A stretch of 34,855 nucleotides of DNA. It comes from Candidatus Endomicrobium procryptotermitis (GTDB lineage: Bacteria > Elusimicrobiota > Endomicrobiia > Endomicrobiales > Endomicrobiaceae). Shown here in pieces: positions 15,546 to 23,389 of the stretch. The notes below the pieces were generated by a model. The model worked only from the letters and a program-made list of their open reading frames with translations, did no database searches and was not told the origin of the DNA. The position numbers were made by a program, and so were the translations under genes. The DNA is taken from the NCBI GenBank assembly GCA_031279415.1, contig JAITIP010000023.1, positions 1 through 34,855 on the forward strand. Direction: 5' to 3'. The first letter of the stretch is position 1. The number at the start of each line of letters is the position of its first letter.

Positions 15546-15941
15546 CTAAATTTTACTGACTATTAATATTGTCAATCCTACGCAAATACAAACGCCCGTT
15601 GTCGTCTTCCAAAACGTAGCGGTTCTTTCCGACTTCTTCCAAGACAGATAATATGAATCCGCTCTGCTTTCTGATGTCTTGTATTTCTGCTCCCAGAAGA
15701 TCTCCCGTTCCAGTGATAATTTTGAGGCTTCTATTTTGTCGTTCTTCATTTTCTCGACTTCTATCTGCATTAGATCTAAGAGATTCATCGAATTTTCGCT
15801 GGACTTCAGCGTCTTCTTTTCGTTCGCTACCAGTTCGTTGTATTCCGATTCCTTTACCAAAATATAAATATCCGAACCCAACGCCGGCGGCGAAAATAAA
15901 ACAAGCAATAAGAACAGCAACAAGAGCACTTTTAAGTTCAT
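15546..15941 (-). CDS. Overlapping lysis-cassette ORF A: signal peptide, coiled coil, C-terminal membrane segment
   Basis: A 131-aa product: N-terminal signal or anchor (LKVLLLLFLLLVLFSPPALG), a charged helical middle (about 28-105, repeating Glu/Lys heptad-like pattern) and a C-terminal hydrophobic segment (GVCICVGLTILIV). That layout resembles phage holin/spanin-type proteins with a periplasmic coiled coil. It lies almost wholly within ORF B (15553-15945) in another frame; its ATG is 4 nt after that of ORF B, and AAGGG is about 9-10 nt upstream. Many codons end in G, unlike most neighbours, which argues that this frame may be the younger one, or spurious. It directly follows the 3-TM holin candidate. 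Confidence 0.5.
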   Translation of the reverse strand: MNLKVLLLLFLLLVLFSPPALGSDIYILVKESEYNELVANEKKTLKSSENSMNLLDLMQIEVEKMKNDKIEASKLSLEREIFWEQKYKTSESRADSYYLSWKKSERTATFWKTTTGVCICVGLTILIVSKI

Positions 15942-15945
15942 TCAT
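15553..15945 (-). CDS. Overlapping lysis-cassette ORF B: spanin-like protein with N-terminal membrane anchor
   Basis: A 130-aa product with an N-terminal hydrophobic segment (about 7-29, including a lipobox-like LIAC at 12-15, but with more hydrophobic residues after it) and a long charged periplasmic helix (about 35-80, rich in Glu and Arg), then a small C-terminal part. This is the layout of an Rz-type inner-membrane spanin. AAGGG lies 5 nt before the ATG. Codon endings are mostly A or T, as in neighbouring genes, which favours this frame. ORF A covers nearly the same bases in another frame. The assignment to spanin rests on layout and position. Confidence 0.6.
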   Translation of the reverse strand: MNELKSALVAVLIACFIFAAGVGFGYLYFGKGIGIQRTGSERKEDAEVQRKFDESLRSNADRSRENEERQNRSLKIITGTGDLLGAEIQDIRKQSGFILSVLEEVGKNRYVLEDDNGRLYLRRIDNINSQ

Positions 15946-15946
15946 T

Positions 15947-16318
15947 TTAGCCCTTAGATATTTTATTTTTTAATGATTCCACTATAGAGTCAAATAATTC
16001 TTCAGGTATATTTACTTTTGTTTCTGTAGGCGCAAACAACTTACGCCAAGCAACCTGCATAAATGCGACACCTGGAAGCCCAAGCAAGATTCCAAACCAA
16101 ACTGAGTGATATTCATTCAACGCAAGACTTAATCCAAATCCAATACTGAAGCCTGAAATCAGCGTGATAAAGCCCAAAATAATGCCTTTTTTATCGCCAT
16201 CGCGGAAGTTTTTATATTGATTTCTTCCCCAATCCATAACGCCTGAACCTCCAATTGTAAAAAGCACTAAAAACAATACTAACAAAACAAACTGCATGAG
16301 TGAAAGTCCTAAAATCAT
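15947..16318 (-). CDS. Holin-like membrane protein (three membrane segments)
   Basis: A 123-aa protein with hydrophobic segments at about 4-25, 45-65 and 72-90 and a polar C-terminal tail (about 92-123, ending SLKNKISKG). GGGGG lies 7 nt before the ATG. It sits between another small membrane protein and the overlapping spanin-like ORFs, directly in the lysis cassette. Holins lack conserved sequence, so the call rests on size, topology and place. It would form the hole that releases the endolysin. Confidence 0.6.
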   Translation of the reverse strand: MILGLSLMQFVLLVLFLVLFTIGGSGVMDWGRNQYKNFRDGDKKGIILGFITLISGFSIGFGLSLALNEYHSVWFGILLGLPGVAFMQVAWRKLFAPTETKVNIPEELFDSIVESLKNKISKG

Positions 16319-16338
16319 AATACTACCCCCTTTAATTT

Positions 16339-16641
16339 TTACTTGCGCAAATATCGAAGAATTTCTGTAATGTTTTCTGACACTCTGTTTAAAGTCGATT
16401 CGTTTTTATCAAGCGTTTTGTCGATAGAATCGACTTTAGTTTCAATTTTTATAATTCGGCTATCCTGTTCGTTGTCTTTTGTGTTCATTATCTGAATGGC
16501 GGCATGAGCCTGATTTATTTTAAACTCGTAAAGGCTCCAGTTCATAAGATAGCTTACTGCAACAGCAATGATGGCCACGATCAAAGTGCGCCATAGCTCT
16601 TTACCCCAACTTGTCTTGCGGCGGTCAATTTTGTCTTCCAC
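16339..16641 (-). CDS. XhlA-like single-pass membrane protein with C-terminal coiled coil (holin partner)
   Basis: About 100 aa: a basic N-terminus, one membrane segment (about 22-40, TLIVAIIAVAVSYLM) and a long helix whose heptads (IIKIETKVDSIDKTLDKNE) predict a coiled coil, ending ILRYLRK. Hemolysin XhlA-type and similar holin-associated proteins share this plan. The GTG at 16641 is chosen because AAAGGAG lies 8 nt upstream; the ATG at 16668 would place that site inside the gene. The 110-bp gap upstream contains only an AT-rich dyad (TTGATAA/TTATCAA). Confidence 0.55.
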   Translation of the reverse strand: MEDKIDRRKTSWGKELWRTLIVAIIAVAVSYLMNWSLYEFKINQAHAAIQIMNTKDNEQDSRIIKIETKVDSIDKTLDKNESTLNRVSENITEILRYLRK

Positions 16642-16750
16642 TTTGATAGCTCCTTTGTGTGTAATCATATATACGCTTACATATTTGATAAAAAAATATT
16701 ATCAACGATTAAGTAGATAGTCGATTTTCAATAAAACAAACCTTATTTCG

Positions 16751-17944
16751 TTAAGCACCTATTCCAACGATCTTAAAAAGTAAACCTTTATATCTTAAGC
16801 TATAAACACCGTACTGATACTTATATATCTGCGTATATCCGGTTCCGGGTTGTCCCAACACATTGCTGTTAAAGATCATTCTATTTCCAGAAATAAATGA
16901 CGGTTTTATTGTCGCAGGAGTTCCTGTTAAGATTTCTACACCAATATTTAAATTTCCTACGAATAAAGTATCTAAGTTTATTTTAAGCCCAACATTAGAT
17001 GCATTATAGCTATGGTAGATAATGATATATTGATTCCCGGAAACATTATCATCTTTTACAACATTTATTAAAGATTTTACGATGCCGGGCTGAAAATCTC
17101 CTGTTACACTAAGGGGCAGCTTAGTGATGACACCTCCTTCTGTGATCTGTAGAGTTATTAAAGGCTCTATCTGACTTGAAAGAGTTTTAATGAATGCATA
17201 GCCATCTAGCCCGTAAATGCCGGAAAGAGTATCGTCTGTATCTTCAGTATAAACAATTTCTTCTGTCGTAGGGTTTATTACAACTATTTTACTCAAGCCT
17301 ATTACGACAACAAATCCGTTAACAGCATTCACGCACACAATATCAAAATTCATTGCAATAGTTTTTGTTCTTGTCAGATTTGCGCCATCGAAATTGAAAA
17401 TTTGCAGACTTTGATCTCCGTCATAATTTACATAATTTGAAGCGTCTATAATTTCCATTTTCTTAGGTGATGCTATACCCGTGTCGAAAGAGGCATTTAC
17501 TCCTGTAAACTTATATGTTTCCGGATCAATTCCAAGTCTATGCACGCCTGAAGTTCCACCTAATCCGCACACCAATACAAAGCTATCGTCTTTTGCCATA
17601 GTAGCTACGCTATCTATCTGATTGTTTCCTCCCATTGAAGATTGGCCGATTGCGTAATTCATATCTGAAATCAATGTCGACGTGCCATCCAGAATATTAC
17701 TTGGATCGTCATACCGTGCAATTTGTAAATAATATCTGCTTGGAGAGTTTGTCGCACCAGCTAAGATATTTAAGCTTCTGTCGGTATTGAACATAAAATT
17801 AAATATATTTGAAGTCGCATAATACCCGCGTATCTGTTCACGTAAAACTGCATAGTCATTCGTAATGTCTGTAACATCGCCCCCGCCTCCGCCGGCGTCT
17901 TCCGTCAATAAAAAGCCTGTCTTAAAATTTGTATCTCCGCTCAT
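16751..17944 (-). CDS. Putative tail adhesin/receptor-binding protein, propeller-like
   Basis: A 397-aa protein with no family I can name. After a Gly-run hinge (DAGGGGGDVTD, about 15-25) the rest consists of short beta-strand repeats such as IVVINPTTEEIVYTEDT and YLQIARYDDPSN, like a beta-propeller. It lies last among the tail genes, after the tip protein and two fibre-type genes, and just before lysis. That is the usual place for receptor-binding proteins or a virion-exposed adhesin. AAGGAG lies close before the ATG. No enzyme motif is visible. Confidence 0.5.
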   Translation of the reverse strand: MSGDTNFKTGFLLTEDAGGGGGDVTDITNDYAVLREQIRGYYATSNIFNFMFNTDRSLNILAGATNSPSRYYLQIARYDDPSNILDGTSTLISDMNYAIGQSSMGGNNQIDSVATMAKDDSFVLVCGLGGTSGVHRLGIDPETYKFTGVNASFDTGIASPKKMEIIDASNYVNYDGDQSLQIFNFDGANLTRTKTIAMNFDIVCVNAVNGFVVVIGLSKIVVINPTTEEIVYTEDTDDTLSGIYGLDGYAFIKTLSSQIEPLITLQITEGGVITKLPLSVTGDFQPGIVKSLINVVKDDNVSGNQYIIIYHSYNASNVGLKINLDTLFVGNLNIGVEILTGTPATIKPSFISGNRMIFNSNVLGQPGTGYTQIYKYQYGVYSLRYKGLLFKIVGIGA

Positions 17945-17955
17945 TGTGTACTCCT

Positions 17956-18264
17956 TTAAGAAAGTAATGCAATGATATTTTCAGTATTCGTATCATCGGG
18001 AACGATAAGCTGAATAAAATTATTCATTGCTTTTATCGCGAAGAATCCATCATTTGAAATTACCCATGGCGTCCCGTCGGCATTCGGCATAGAATCCCAA
18101 TTGTTATCTTCTGGAATTTTGCCCATGTCATTCTGCATCATAACTTGAATTGTAATACCGCCGCCGTTTTTGATTCTTAATGTTGAACCCTGTGCGCCAT
18201 CTTTCCGTTTGACAGATGCATAGTCTACTTTCCCTTCGTTTTTAACTTCAATCTGCAAAATCAT
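17956..18264 (-). CDS. Small phage structural protein of unknown function
   Basis: A 102-aa, beta-rich protein (LQIEVKNEGKVDYASVKRKD, then WVISNDGFFAIKAMNNFIQL). The start at 18264 is supported by AGGAGG a few nt upstream; the longer open frame to 18489 lies antiphase inside the neighbouring gene and is not used. It sits between two tail-fibre-type genes, so it may be a fibre accessory, chaperone or decoration protein. Confidence 0.55.
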   Translation of the reverse strand: MILQIEVKNEGKVDYASVKRKDGAQGSTLRIKNGGGITIQVMMQNDMGKIPEDNNWDSMPNADGTPWVISNDGFFAIKAMNNFIQLIVPDDTNTENIIALLS

Positions 18265-18280
18265 AGCCCCTCCTGTATTA

Positions 18281-18937
18281 TTATTGCTTGAAACCAAAAA
18301 TAAATAAGTTTGTATCTTGCTGGTATGTTTTAGCAGTTGCCGTAGAAATATCCTTGAAATATACTGTTTTGAATGACGAACTTGAATGCGGATAGCATTG
18401 CATATACATGTGTGCATTGGGATTTTCTGAATATGCGCATGATGCCCATGGAAATATTTTTGAATCATCAGTAAAGGTAAGATCTTCATCGCTTTCTAAA
18501 TGGACTGCAAAGCCTCTTCCATTACCGATAGGGTCTGTAACTTTCCCCATTAAGAAGAAAGCTTCAAAAGCTTTAATTTTGATACATAAAAAATTAATAT
18601 AAAAACTACCTTGATCTGTCAGTGGACGTTCACACCGTAAACGAACCGTGCTTAATGTTACTCCTAAATTGGCAAATAACGTAGCAAGTCCCGTACTATC
18701 TGTGGCAGCGTTACCGCCGTCTTTCTTCAAGGCGCCTAAAGCAGTAATGAAACTTTCAGCAACGATATTACTGCCGTCTTTTGCGGCTGAATTACCAGCT
18801 ATTAAGTTTGCAAGCGCAGCATACGTAATATTTTTATTTGCATAAACGCCATTGCCGATAGATTGTAAAATTGGAATTAAATCTTCGCTGCCTAAACTTG
18901 CTAACAAATCGTATAAGGATAATTTTTTATCTGCCAT
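18281..18937 (-). CDS. Putative tail fibre protein
   Basis: A 218-aa protein. The N-terminal part (about 1-95) resembles phage fibre shafts, with short alternating segments such as AAKDGSNIVAESFI and ALKKDGGNAATDSTGL. The C-terminal half is a beta-rich domain with several Cys and aromatic residues. The ATG at 18937 has GGGAG 7 nt upstream; the longer frame to 18979 has no support. It overlaps the end of the tip protein gene by 11 nt. Host recognition is likely but not proven. Confidence 0.55.
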   Translation of the reverse strand: MADKKLSLYDLLASLGSEDLIPILQSIGNGVYANKNITYAALANLIAGNSAAKDGSNIVAESFITALGALKKDGGNAATDSTGLATLFANLGVTLSTVRLRCERPLTDQGSFYINFLCIKIKAFEAFFLMGKVTDPIGNGRGFAVHLESDEDLTFTDDSKIFPWASCAYSENPNAHMYMQCYPHSSSSFKTVYFKDISTATAKTYQQDTNLFIFGFKQ

Positions 18938-21900
18938 ATTTGAGCTCCCATATCTGCCACCCGCCCTGAACGAGTGCATAATTTTTACCGTTTAAAAAAG
19001 TATCGTTAGTGACTCCGGTATAAGTAAAAACGTCATAAAGATTTATATCAAGTGGCGCCTCTTCGAATTCACCTAGATAGCGCGTTTCGGCTGCCGTGTT
19101 AAGCAATATGCGGTTATCTTCGTAGAGAGCTTTTATATCTACTTCGCTTAATGCCCATCCATATATCCTAAAAAATGCTATTTTCCCGGAAAAGCTTGAA
19201 CCGGCCATCTCATTTCCGAATAAATGAAAAGGCACACCGCGGATAGGATTTCCGTATCCTATCAGTCCTTCGGATATAAGATTATCGTCATCTTCGGATA
19301 TGAGATTATCTCCGTCTTCGGATATAAGGTTTGCAATGAGTTCATAGTTGCCGATTAATTCAAGATTCTTATATACACGTACGGCGGAATTATCAAAATC
19401 GTTAATTATCGAGATCATACATCCTTCATCAACATCAAGCGGAATGTCAGCGCCTAAATTTTGTATTTGAACGTGAAGAATACCGTTATCATAAGAGATG
19501 ATGTAAGAATTAAGCTGTGAATCATCAACGTAGCTTACAACGATGCCGGAAGCCGTGATATCTTTTATCCAAAAGACCATTGAAGAGTTTTGAAAAAGTA
19601 ATGTATCGACATCAAAAACAATACTTGAATTCGCGGTTCCCACTGCATAATTACCGTTAATATCGGGCTCTATTGAAATCGAACTAAAAATAGCATCAGC
19701 GACTTCTTTTAAAGAGCCAAGATTTAAGAGGGTGTTACCTTTTATGGCAAAATCTTGAAAATCAAAATAGACGCCGCCATCATCCTGAACAGTATTACCG
19801 TTATTAGGCTTCTCTCCGGCTTCACTTTCCGGAACCACAACTAGGCTGTAGTTGCCTTTTACGGTAGTTTTTGGGTCATATGGCGGAATCGGCTTTGACG
19901 GCGCATCGAATATTTCAGGCGCGTATGATGCAAGAGATATTTCGGCGCTTAGTTCCGGGCTTGGATTAACAAATTTCGCTTCAATTATGCAGTCTAGTGT
20001 TTCTTTTCCAGCCTCGCCGAAAGCATATATGTCTTGCGCCACAACCTCTGAAAGATCGCCAGCAACTTCTAATATATCGGTTATTCCACCGGAAACATTT
20101 ATGACCGGCAAATAGATTATATTCCCATCATTTTCCTTAAAAATCTGTATTGCGTACTGTTTTTGAGCATCCAAAGAAAGTACTTCATCAAGCTGTATTG
20201 TATTATCATCAATATAAACTGCTTTCACAAAACCGCCAGCAAGTCCAACAAGTAAAACATCATGCTGAAATAGGACGCGTTCTCCTACCGGCAAACCGAA
20301 ATGCTCAATCGAAACTGTCACATTATACTTTTCAGGACGGTTACGCGCGGCCGCAAGCATATATCTTCCGAGTTTTACGATTTGATCGTAATTCGTGACC
20401 CCCCAAACAGAAAGCTTTTCGCTGACATCTCCGTTATTCTGATCTAAGGTTTCGCCATCCAAAAGAACAAGATCATTTTTTGCGACATAATCATTCCTCT
20501 CATCGTTGTAGGTTATTTCTAATGCTTTCGGAAGTTTTGCAAAGCTTTTGTTTGCTGAGAAATCACGGCTATTTTTAGGGGTAAGGATTGCAATAGGATT
20601 TGGCTTTTCAATGTCATGTATAAGCGAATAAAGCCCGCTTTTAACGTAAAACGCGCCGCGGCATGTGGCCAGCACCTTGTTTAATATGTTCCGGAGCGTT
20701 TCGCCGTTTGAAATCACACCATCACAGCGGTAATCATTATTTTTGCACCACATATACAGCGCTTCCACAGCCGGCCAGTCAATCGATTCGACATCGACCT
20801 TTTCTGGAAGATAACTGCCGCGCAAGCAACCTAAAAATATTGCAGCCGGATTTGAAGTTTTATCAGATACTATCCAGGCAGATTCGCCGGTCCCAGACTC
20901 ATCGTATATAGGCAAAACAGAGGTAGATATGCAGTTTAACTGGTCAAGAACTCCGTTTGACGTTTCTGTCGCTTTTATGCGGAACGCAAGTAGACACATC
21001 TTTTTTAACTCGTTTTCAGAGACCGGCCTGTCATTTATGTTGCTGCGTAATGTTCCCCAGTAAACAGCATCACGAACTTTTACGACTTCCGATGGCACAG
21101 TAGTACGATATAAAGCTACTTCCCAATCTCCGTCCGGATTATCTAAAATCTCAGTTTGTGTAAAAGTATAAGAGAGTTCAAAACGCAAAGTATCCGGAGT
21201 AGCCCATCTTAAAATCTTTTCTGGGATAGTACTCCAGCCTGTTGCGCCGCGCTTACGATAGCCCATTCCAACAGTTACAGATACGGCTTCTAAGCTGCCG
21301 TTATCCTTCATCTTATAGAGACCATTCATAACGATAATGCTTGTTATTTTTAATGTCTTTTTAGGTGTAAATCTCGATTCAATCCCGTTGAGCTCGGGAA
21401 GGACGCCTCCGGGTTTGAAAAGCTCAGCATTGATTTGCTCTTCATACATCTTATACGGGTATAAAGTGGGATATTCGCCATCTTGGCGTATCTCAAGCTG
21501 TCCGGCATAGTTGCCATCAATAGTAATATTGCCGTTACGGATGTCAGCCGTATTACTGGCTAAAGGGTTAAGCCCAAGTTTAATATCTTTTAGCGAAAGC
21601 TGGCCGTAACCTATACAAAGTAGTCCGTAAAGGTACTGATCGCCGCGGCCGTTATTATCAGAAAGTTCAGTGTAGTAAGTTCCAACGAGAGGCGGCGTTA
21701 TAACGTGCGTGCCGAAAATGACAGGATACTTGCTTCCCAAAGCAATACGATTACGCGCACCTTGAAGCCCGTACTGTTCTTTGCCTTGCGGCGCGTCTTT
21801 CTGGTCGGGAACATTGTCACCGGCATAGATTTGAGCAATAGCCGTTCCTGCTATCATACCTGCACCAGCTATAATCAAAGGTACGCCCACGCCATAACCT

Positions 21901-22187
21901 ACAATTGAAAGCACAACTCCTGCAGCAACCAACACGCCGCCGAGTATATAACTTACCGTGTTTGCATCGCCTTTCGGGATTCTTTTAATTGCGATGATAG
22001 CCTCCTGCTGTGGTTTTTCGTTCGCGCACGCCGGATACTTTTTTACGATGTCGTTTTCAATGACTACAAAATACCCTTCAAGCTTTAAACGTTCAAATAT
22101 CTGCGCATATGTAAGCTTTTCAGCGCCGTCAATATTCTTTTCTTTAAACCTTTCGGAAAGCAGATTTTCATATAGATAAAATTTCAT
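18927..22187 (-). CDS. Tail tip/host-specificity protein, lambda I-J-like fusion with LamG-type domain
   Basis: A 1086-aa protein that should form the tail tip, contact the host and close the tail tube. Residues 1-75 and the following hydrophobic stretch (about 77-122, ILGGVLVAAGVVLSIVG and on) resemble lambda gpI; from about 145 (NRIALGSKYPVIFG) it continues as a gpJ-type hub protein with fibronectin-like segments. Near 860-1040 lies a concanavalin/LamG-type lectin domain (SMVFWIKD, FSGKIAFFRIYGWALSE). It contains an 8-residue tandem repeat encoded at 19268-19339. The NlpC/P60 gene overlaps its start by 20 nt; GAGG lies upstream of the ATG. Confidence 0.82.
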   Translation of the reverse strand: MKFYLYENLLSERFKEKNIDGAEKLTYAQIFERLKLEGYFVVIENDIVKKYPACANEKPQQEAIIAIKRIPKGDANTVSYILGGVLVAAGVVLSIVGYGVGVPLIIAGAGMIAGTAIAQIYAGDNVPDQKDAPQGKEQYGLQGARNRIALGSKYPVIFGTHVITPPLVGTYYTELSDNNGRGDQYLYGLLCIGYGQLSLKDIKLGLNPLASNTADIRNGNITIDGNYAGQLEIRQDGEYPTLYPYKMYEEQINAELFKPGGVLPELNGIESRFTPKKTLKITSIIVMNGLYKMKDNGSLEAVSVTVGMGYRKRGATGWSTIPEKILRWATPDTLRFELSYTFTQTEILDNPDGDWEVALYRTTVPSEVVKVRDAVYWGTLRSNINDRPVSENELKKMCLLAFRIKATETSNGVLDQLNCISTSVLPIYDESGTGESAWIVSDKTSNPAAIFLGCLRGSYLPEKVDVESIDWPAVEALYMWCKNNDYRCDGVISNGETLRNILNKVLATCRGAFYVKSGLYSLIHDIEKPNPIAILTPKNSRDFSANKSFAKLPKALEITYNDERNDYVAKNDLVLLDGETLDQNNGDVSEKLSVWGVTNYDQIVKLGRYMLAAARNRPEKYNVTVSIEHFGLPVGERVLFQHDVLLVGLAGGFVKAVYIDDNTIQLDEVLSLDAQKQYAIQIFKENDGNIIYLPVINVSGGITDILEVAGDLSEVVAQDIYAFGEAGKETLDCIIEAKFVNPSPELSAEISLASYAPEIFDAPSKPIPPYDPKTTVKGNYSLVVVPESEAGEKPNNGNTVQDDGGVYFDFQDFAIKGNTLLNLGSLKEVADAIFSSISIEPDINGNYAVGTANSSIVFDVDTLLFQNSSMVFWIKDITASGIVVSYVDDSQLNSYIISYDNGILHVQIQNLGADIPLDVDEGCMISIINDFDNSAVRVYKNLELIGNYELIANLISEDGDNLISEDDDNLISEGLIGYGNPIRGVPFHLFGNEMAGSSFSGKIAFFRIYGWALSEVDIKALYEDNRILLNTAAETRYLGEFEEAPLDINLYDVFTYTGVTNDTFLNGKNYALVQGGWQIWELKYGR
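19268..19339. repeat. 24-bp in-frame tandem repeat in the tail tip gene
   Basis: Units begin with CTTCGG at 19268, 19292 and 19316, exactly 24 bp apart, with the third copy decaying. They encode three NLISE-type octapeptides in the LamG-type region. The period is a multiple of three, so copy-number change would keep the frame. Confidence 0.9.
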
Positions 22188-22563
22188 AGAATTTCAGCCT
22201 CCCCTTTAGATGTGGCTCCATAATGTCTTCAATAATGACATTCCGCTTGTGAGAACAATGAATGATCTTATTATTTCCTATGTAAATGCCGATATGCGAA
22301 TCGACTCCGCCGCTTTCCATAACTACACCACAGCCTTCGATTGCCGCGTATATTCTTTTTGCAGGATAATTTATTAAGCTTTTTGACAAATTCTTGTTTA
22401 GATTTTGTTTTACACCACAGTCGTAGCCATTAAAATCCGGCAAGTCCTTGCCAAAAATCTCTTTTTGAATAAGCAAAAACAGGCCGTAACAATCTATAAA
22501 ACCATCTTCTCCGCGGGCATTGTCTTTATATTTGTAAAAAAGATATTTTGTGTAGTTTTTCAT
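22168..22563 (-). CDS. Tail tip assembly protein, NlpC/P60 peptidase (lambda K-like)
   Basis: A 131-aa cysteine peptidase. Cys25 in FIDCYGLFL and His90 in GGVDSHIGIYIG are the expected catalytic pair, with His102 in KIIHCS as a third polar residue. In lambda-like phages this protein acts in tail tip assembly and may help cell-wall penetration. It starts within the stop of the DUF1833-like gene (ATGA) and overlaps the tip protein gene, matching the L-K-I-J order. Confidence 0.85.
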   Translation of the reverse strand: MKNYTKYLFYKYKDNARGEDGFIDCYGLFLLIQKEIFGKDLPDFNGYDCGVKQNLNKNLSKSLINYPAKRIYAAIEGCGVVMESGGVDSHIGIYIGNNKIIHCSHKRNVIIEDIMEPHLKGRLKFYEILSI

Positions 22564-23027
22564 GCCACCCCCGGAGTAGTTATTGATGAGAATTCGCCGG
22601 ATGGAAAATCCATGTCTAAAAGGCTTTTAAAAGCAAGATCTCCGCTAAAGGTTAAAGCATTCCAGGACACATTAATAAGCTGAAAGCTAAAGCCGTCAAG
22701 CCGTGAAAAGTTACCATCTTCGTAGTATTCGGCCGCAAAACGTATCTGAAGCGGAGATGTTAAATTGCGAATAAGATTTATAAGCGTTTGATCTACCGCG
22801 CCCATAGTTATTTTTGCCAACCCCACGCTATCTTTGCTTTGTTCCGGGAACGTAAAAATAAAGGATGCCGGCTGATATGTTTCGCTCTCATATACAAGAG
22901 GCTCATTGTTATCGGTTAAGAATAAGGGATTTGAAAGCGAATCATGCGATATCTTTAACAGTATCGGAACCATCCCCGGAACGCGCTTTTTGAAAAGCTT
23001 GGCAAGCAGAGCTTTACTTATAGCCAT
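22560..23027 (-). CDS. Minor tail protein, DUF1833/lambda L-like
   Basis: A 155-aa tail tip component. The pattern PILLKISHDSLSNPLFLTDN, a YESETYQPASFIFTFPEQS stretch and LAKITMGAVDQTLINLI match the DUF1833 family found between M-like and K-like genes. It lies exactly there, with start and stop overlapping its neighbours by 1-4 nt. GGAG lies 8 nt before the ATG. Confidence 0.72.
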   Translation of the reverse strand: MAISKALLAKLFKKRVPGMVPILLKISHDSLSNPLFLTDNNEPLVYESETYQPASFIFTFPEQSKDSVGLAKITMGAVDQTLINLIRNLTSPLQIRFAAEYYEDGNFSRLDGFSFQLINVSWNALTFSGDLAFKSLLDMDFPSGEFSSITTPGVA

Positions 23028-23389
23028 TATGGTTGCTCCTCAAGATTTAGAGTAATGACCCTTTCTTCGGCCGAATCTCTGTAATTTGAAAACCAGCCAG
23101 ACTCATTTACTATTAAACGCATTTCAACAATCTGCCCGGTCTGTGGGCTAGGAAACATAAATGTTTCAGCACCGCCTTTTAAATTGAAGCGAACCCATTG
23201 CGTTAATAAATTCCATTCTGCCGGAGCAAAAGCCATATCGAAATTATGATATTTAGGTACTCCAGTAGTGCGCTGCCGAGTTTTAGGGCTTCCTATGTCA
23301 TTTTCTTCGACAATAATTGTTGAGCCTTCGCGGTATCCGCGCGGATGCATAGCATTTTGATTAACACCTGCAGGCCAATTCTGACTCAT
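23027..23389 (-). CDS. Minor tail protein (lambda M position)
   Basis: A 120-aa protein beginning MSQNWPAGVNQNAM, with a middle of RQRTTGVPKYHNFDM and a C-terminal beta-rich part. Similar proteins follow the tape measure in many lambda-like tail clusters and help connect tape measure and tip. The assignment rests on position and general pattern. It overlaps the tape-measure stop codon (ATGA). Confidence 0.6.
   Translation of the reverse strand: MSQNWPAGVNQNAMHPRGYREGSTIIVEENDIGSPKTRQRTTGVPKYHNFDMAFAPAEWNLLTQWVRFNLKGGAETFMFPSPQTGQIVEMRLIVNESGWFSNYRDSAEERVITLNLEEQP

Noticed and set aside
16669-16750. Terminator or promoter at the TTGATAA/TTATCAA dyad
   Set aside because: The T-run lies in the loop and not after the stem, and the possible promoter boxes are weak, so no call is made.
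18265-18489. N-terminal extension of the 102-aa structural gene
   Set aside because: It lies out of frame inside the fibre gene; a strong AGGAGG supports the start at 18264 instead.
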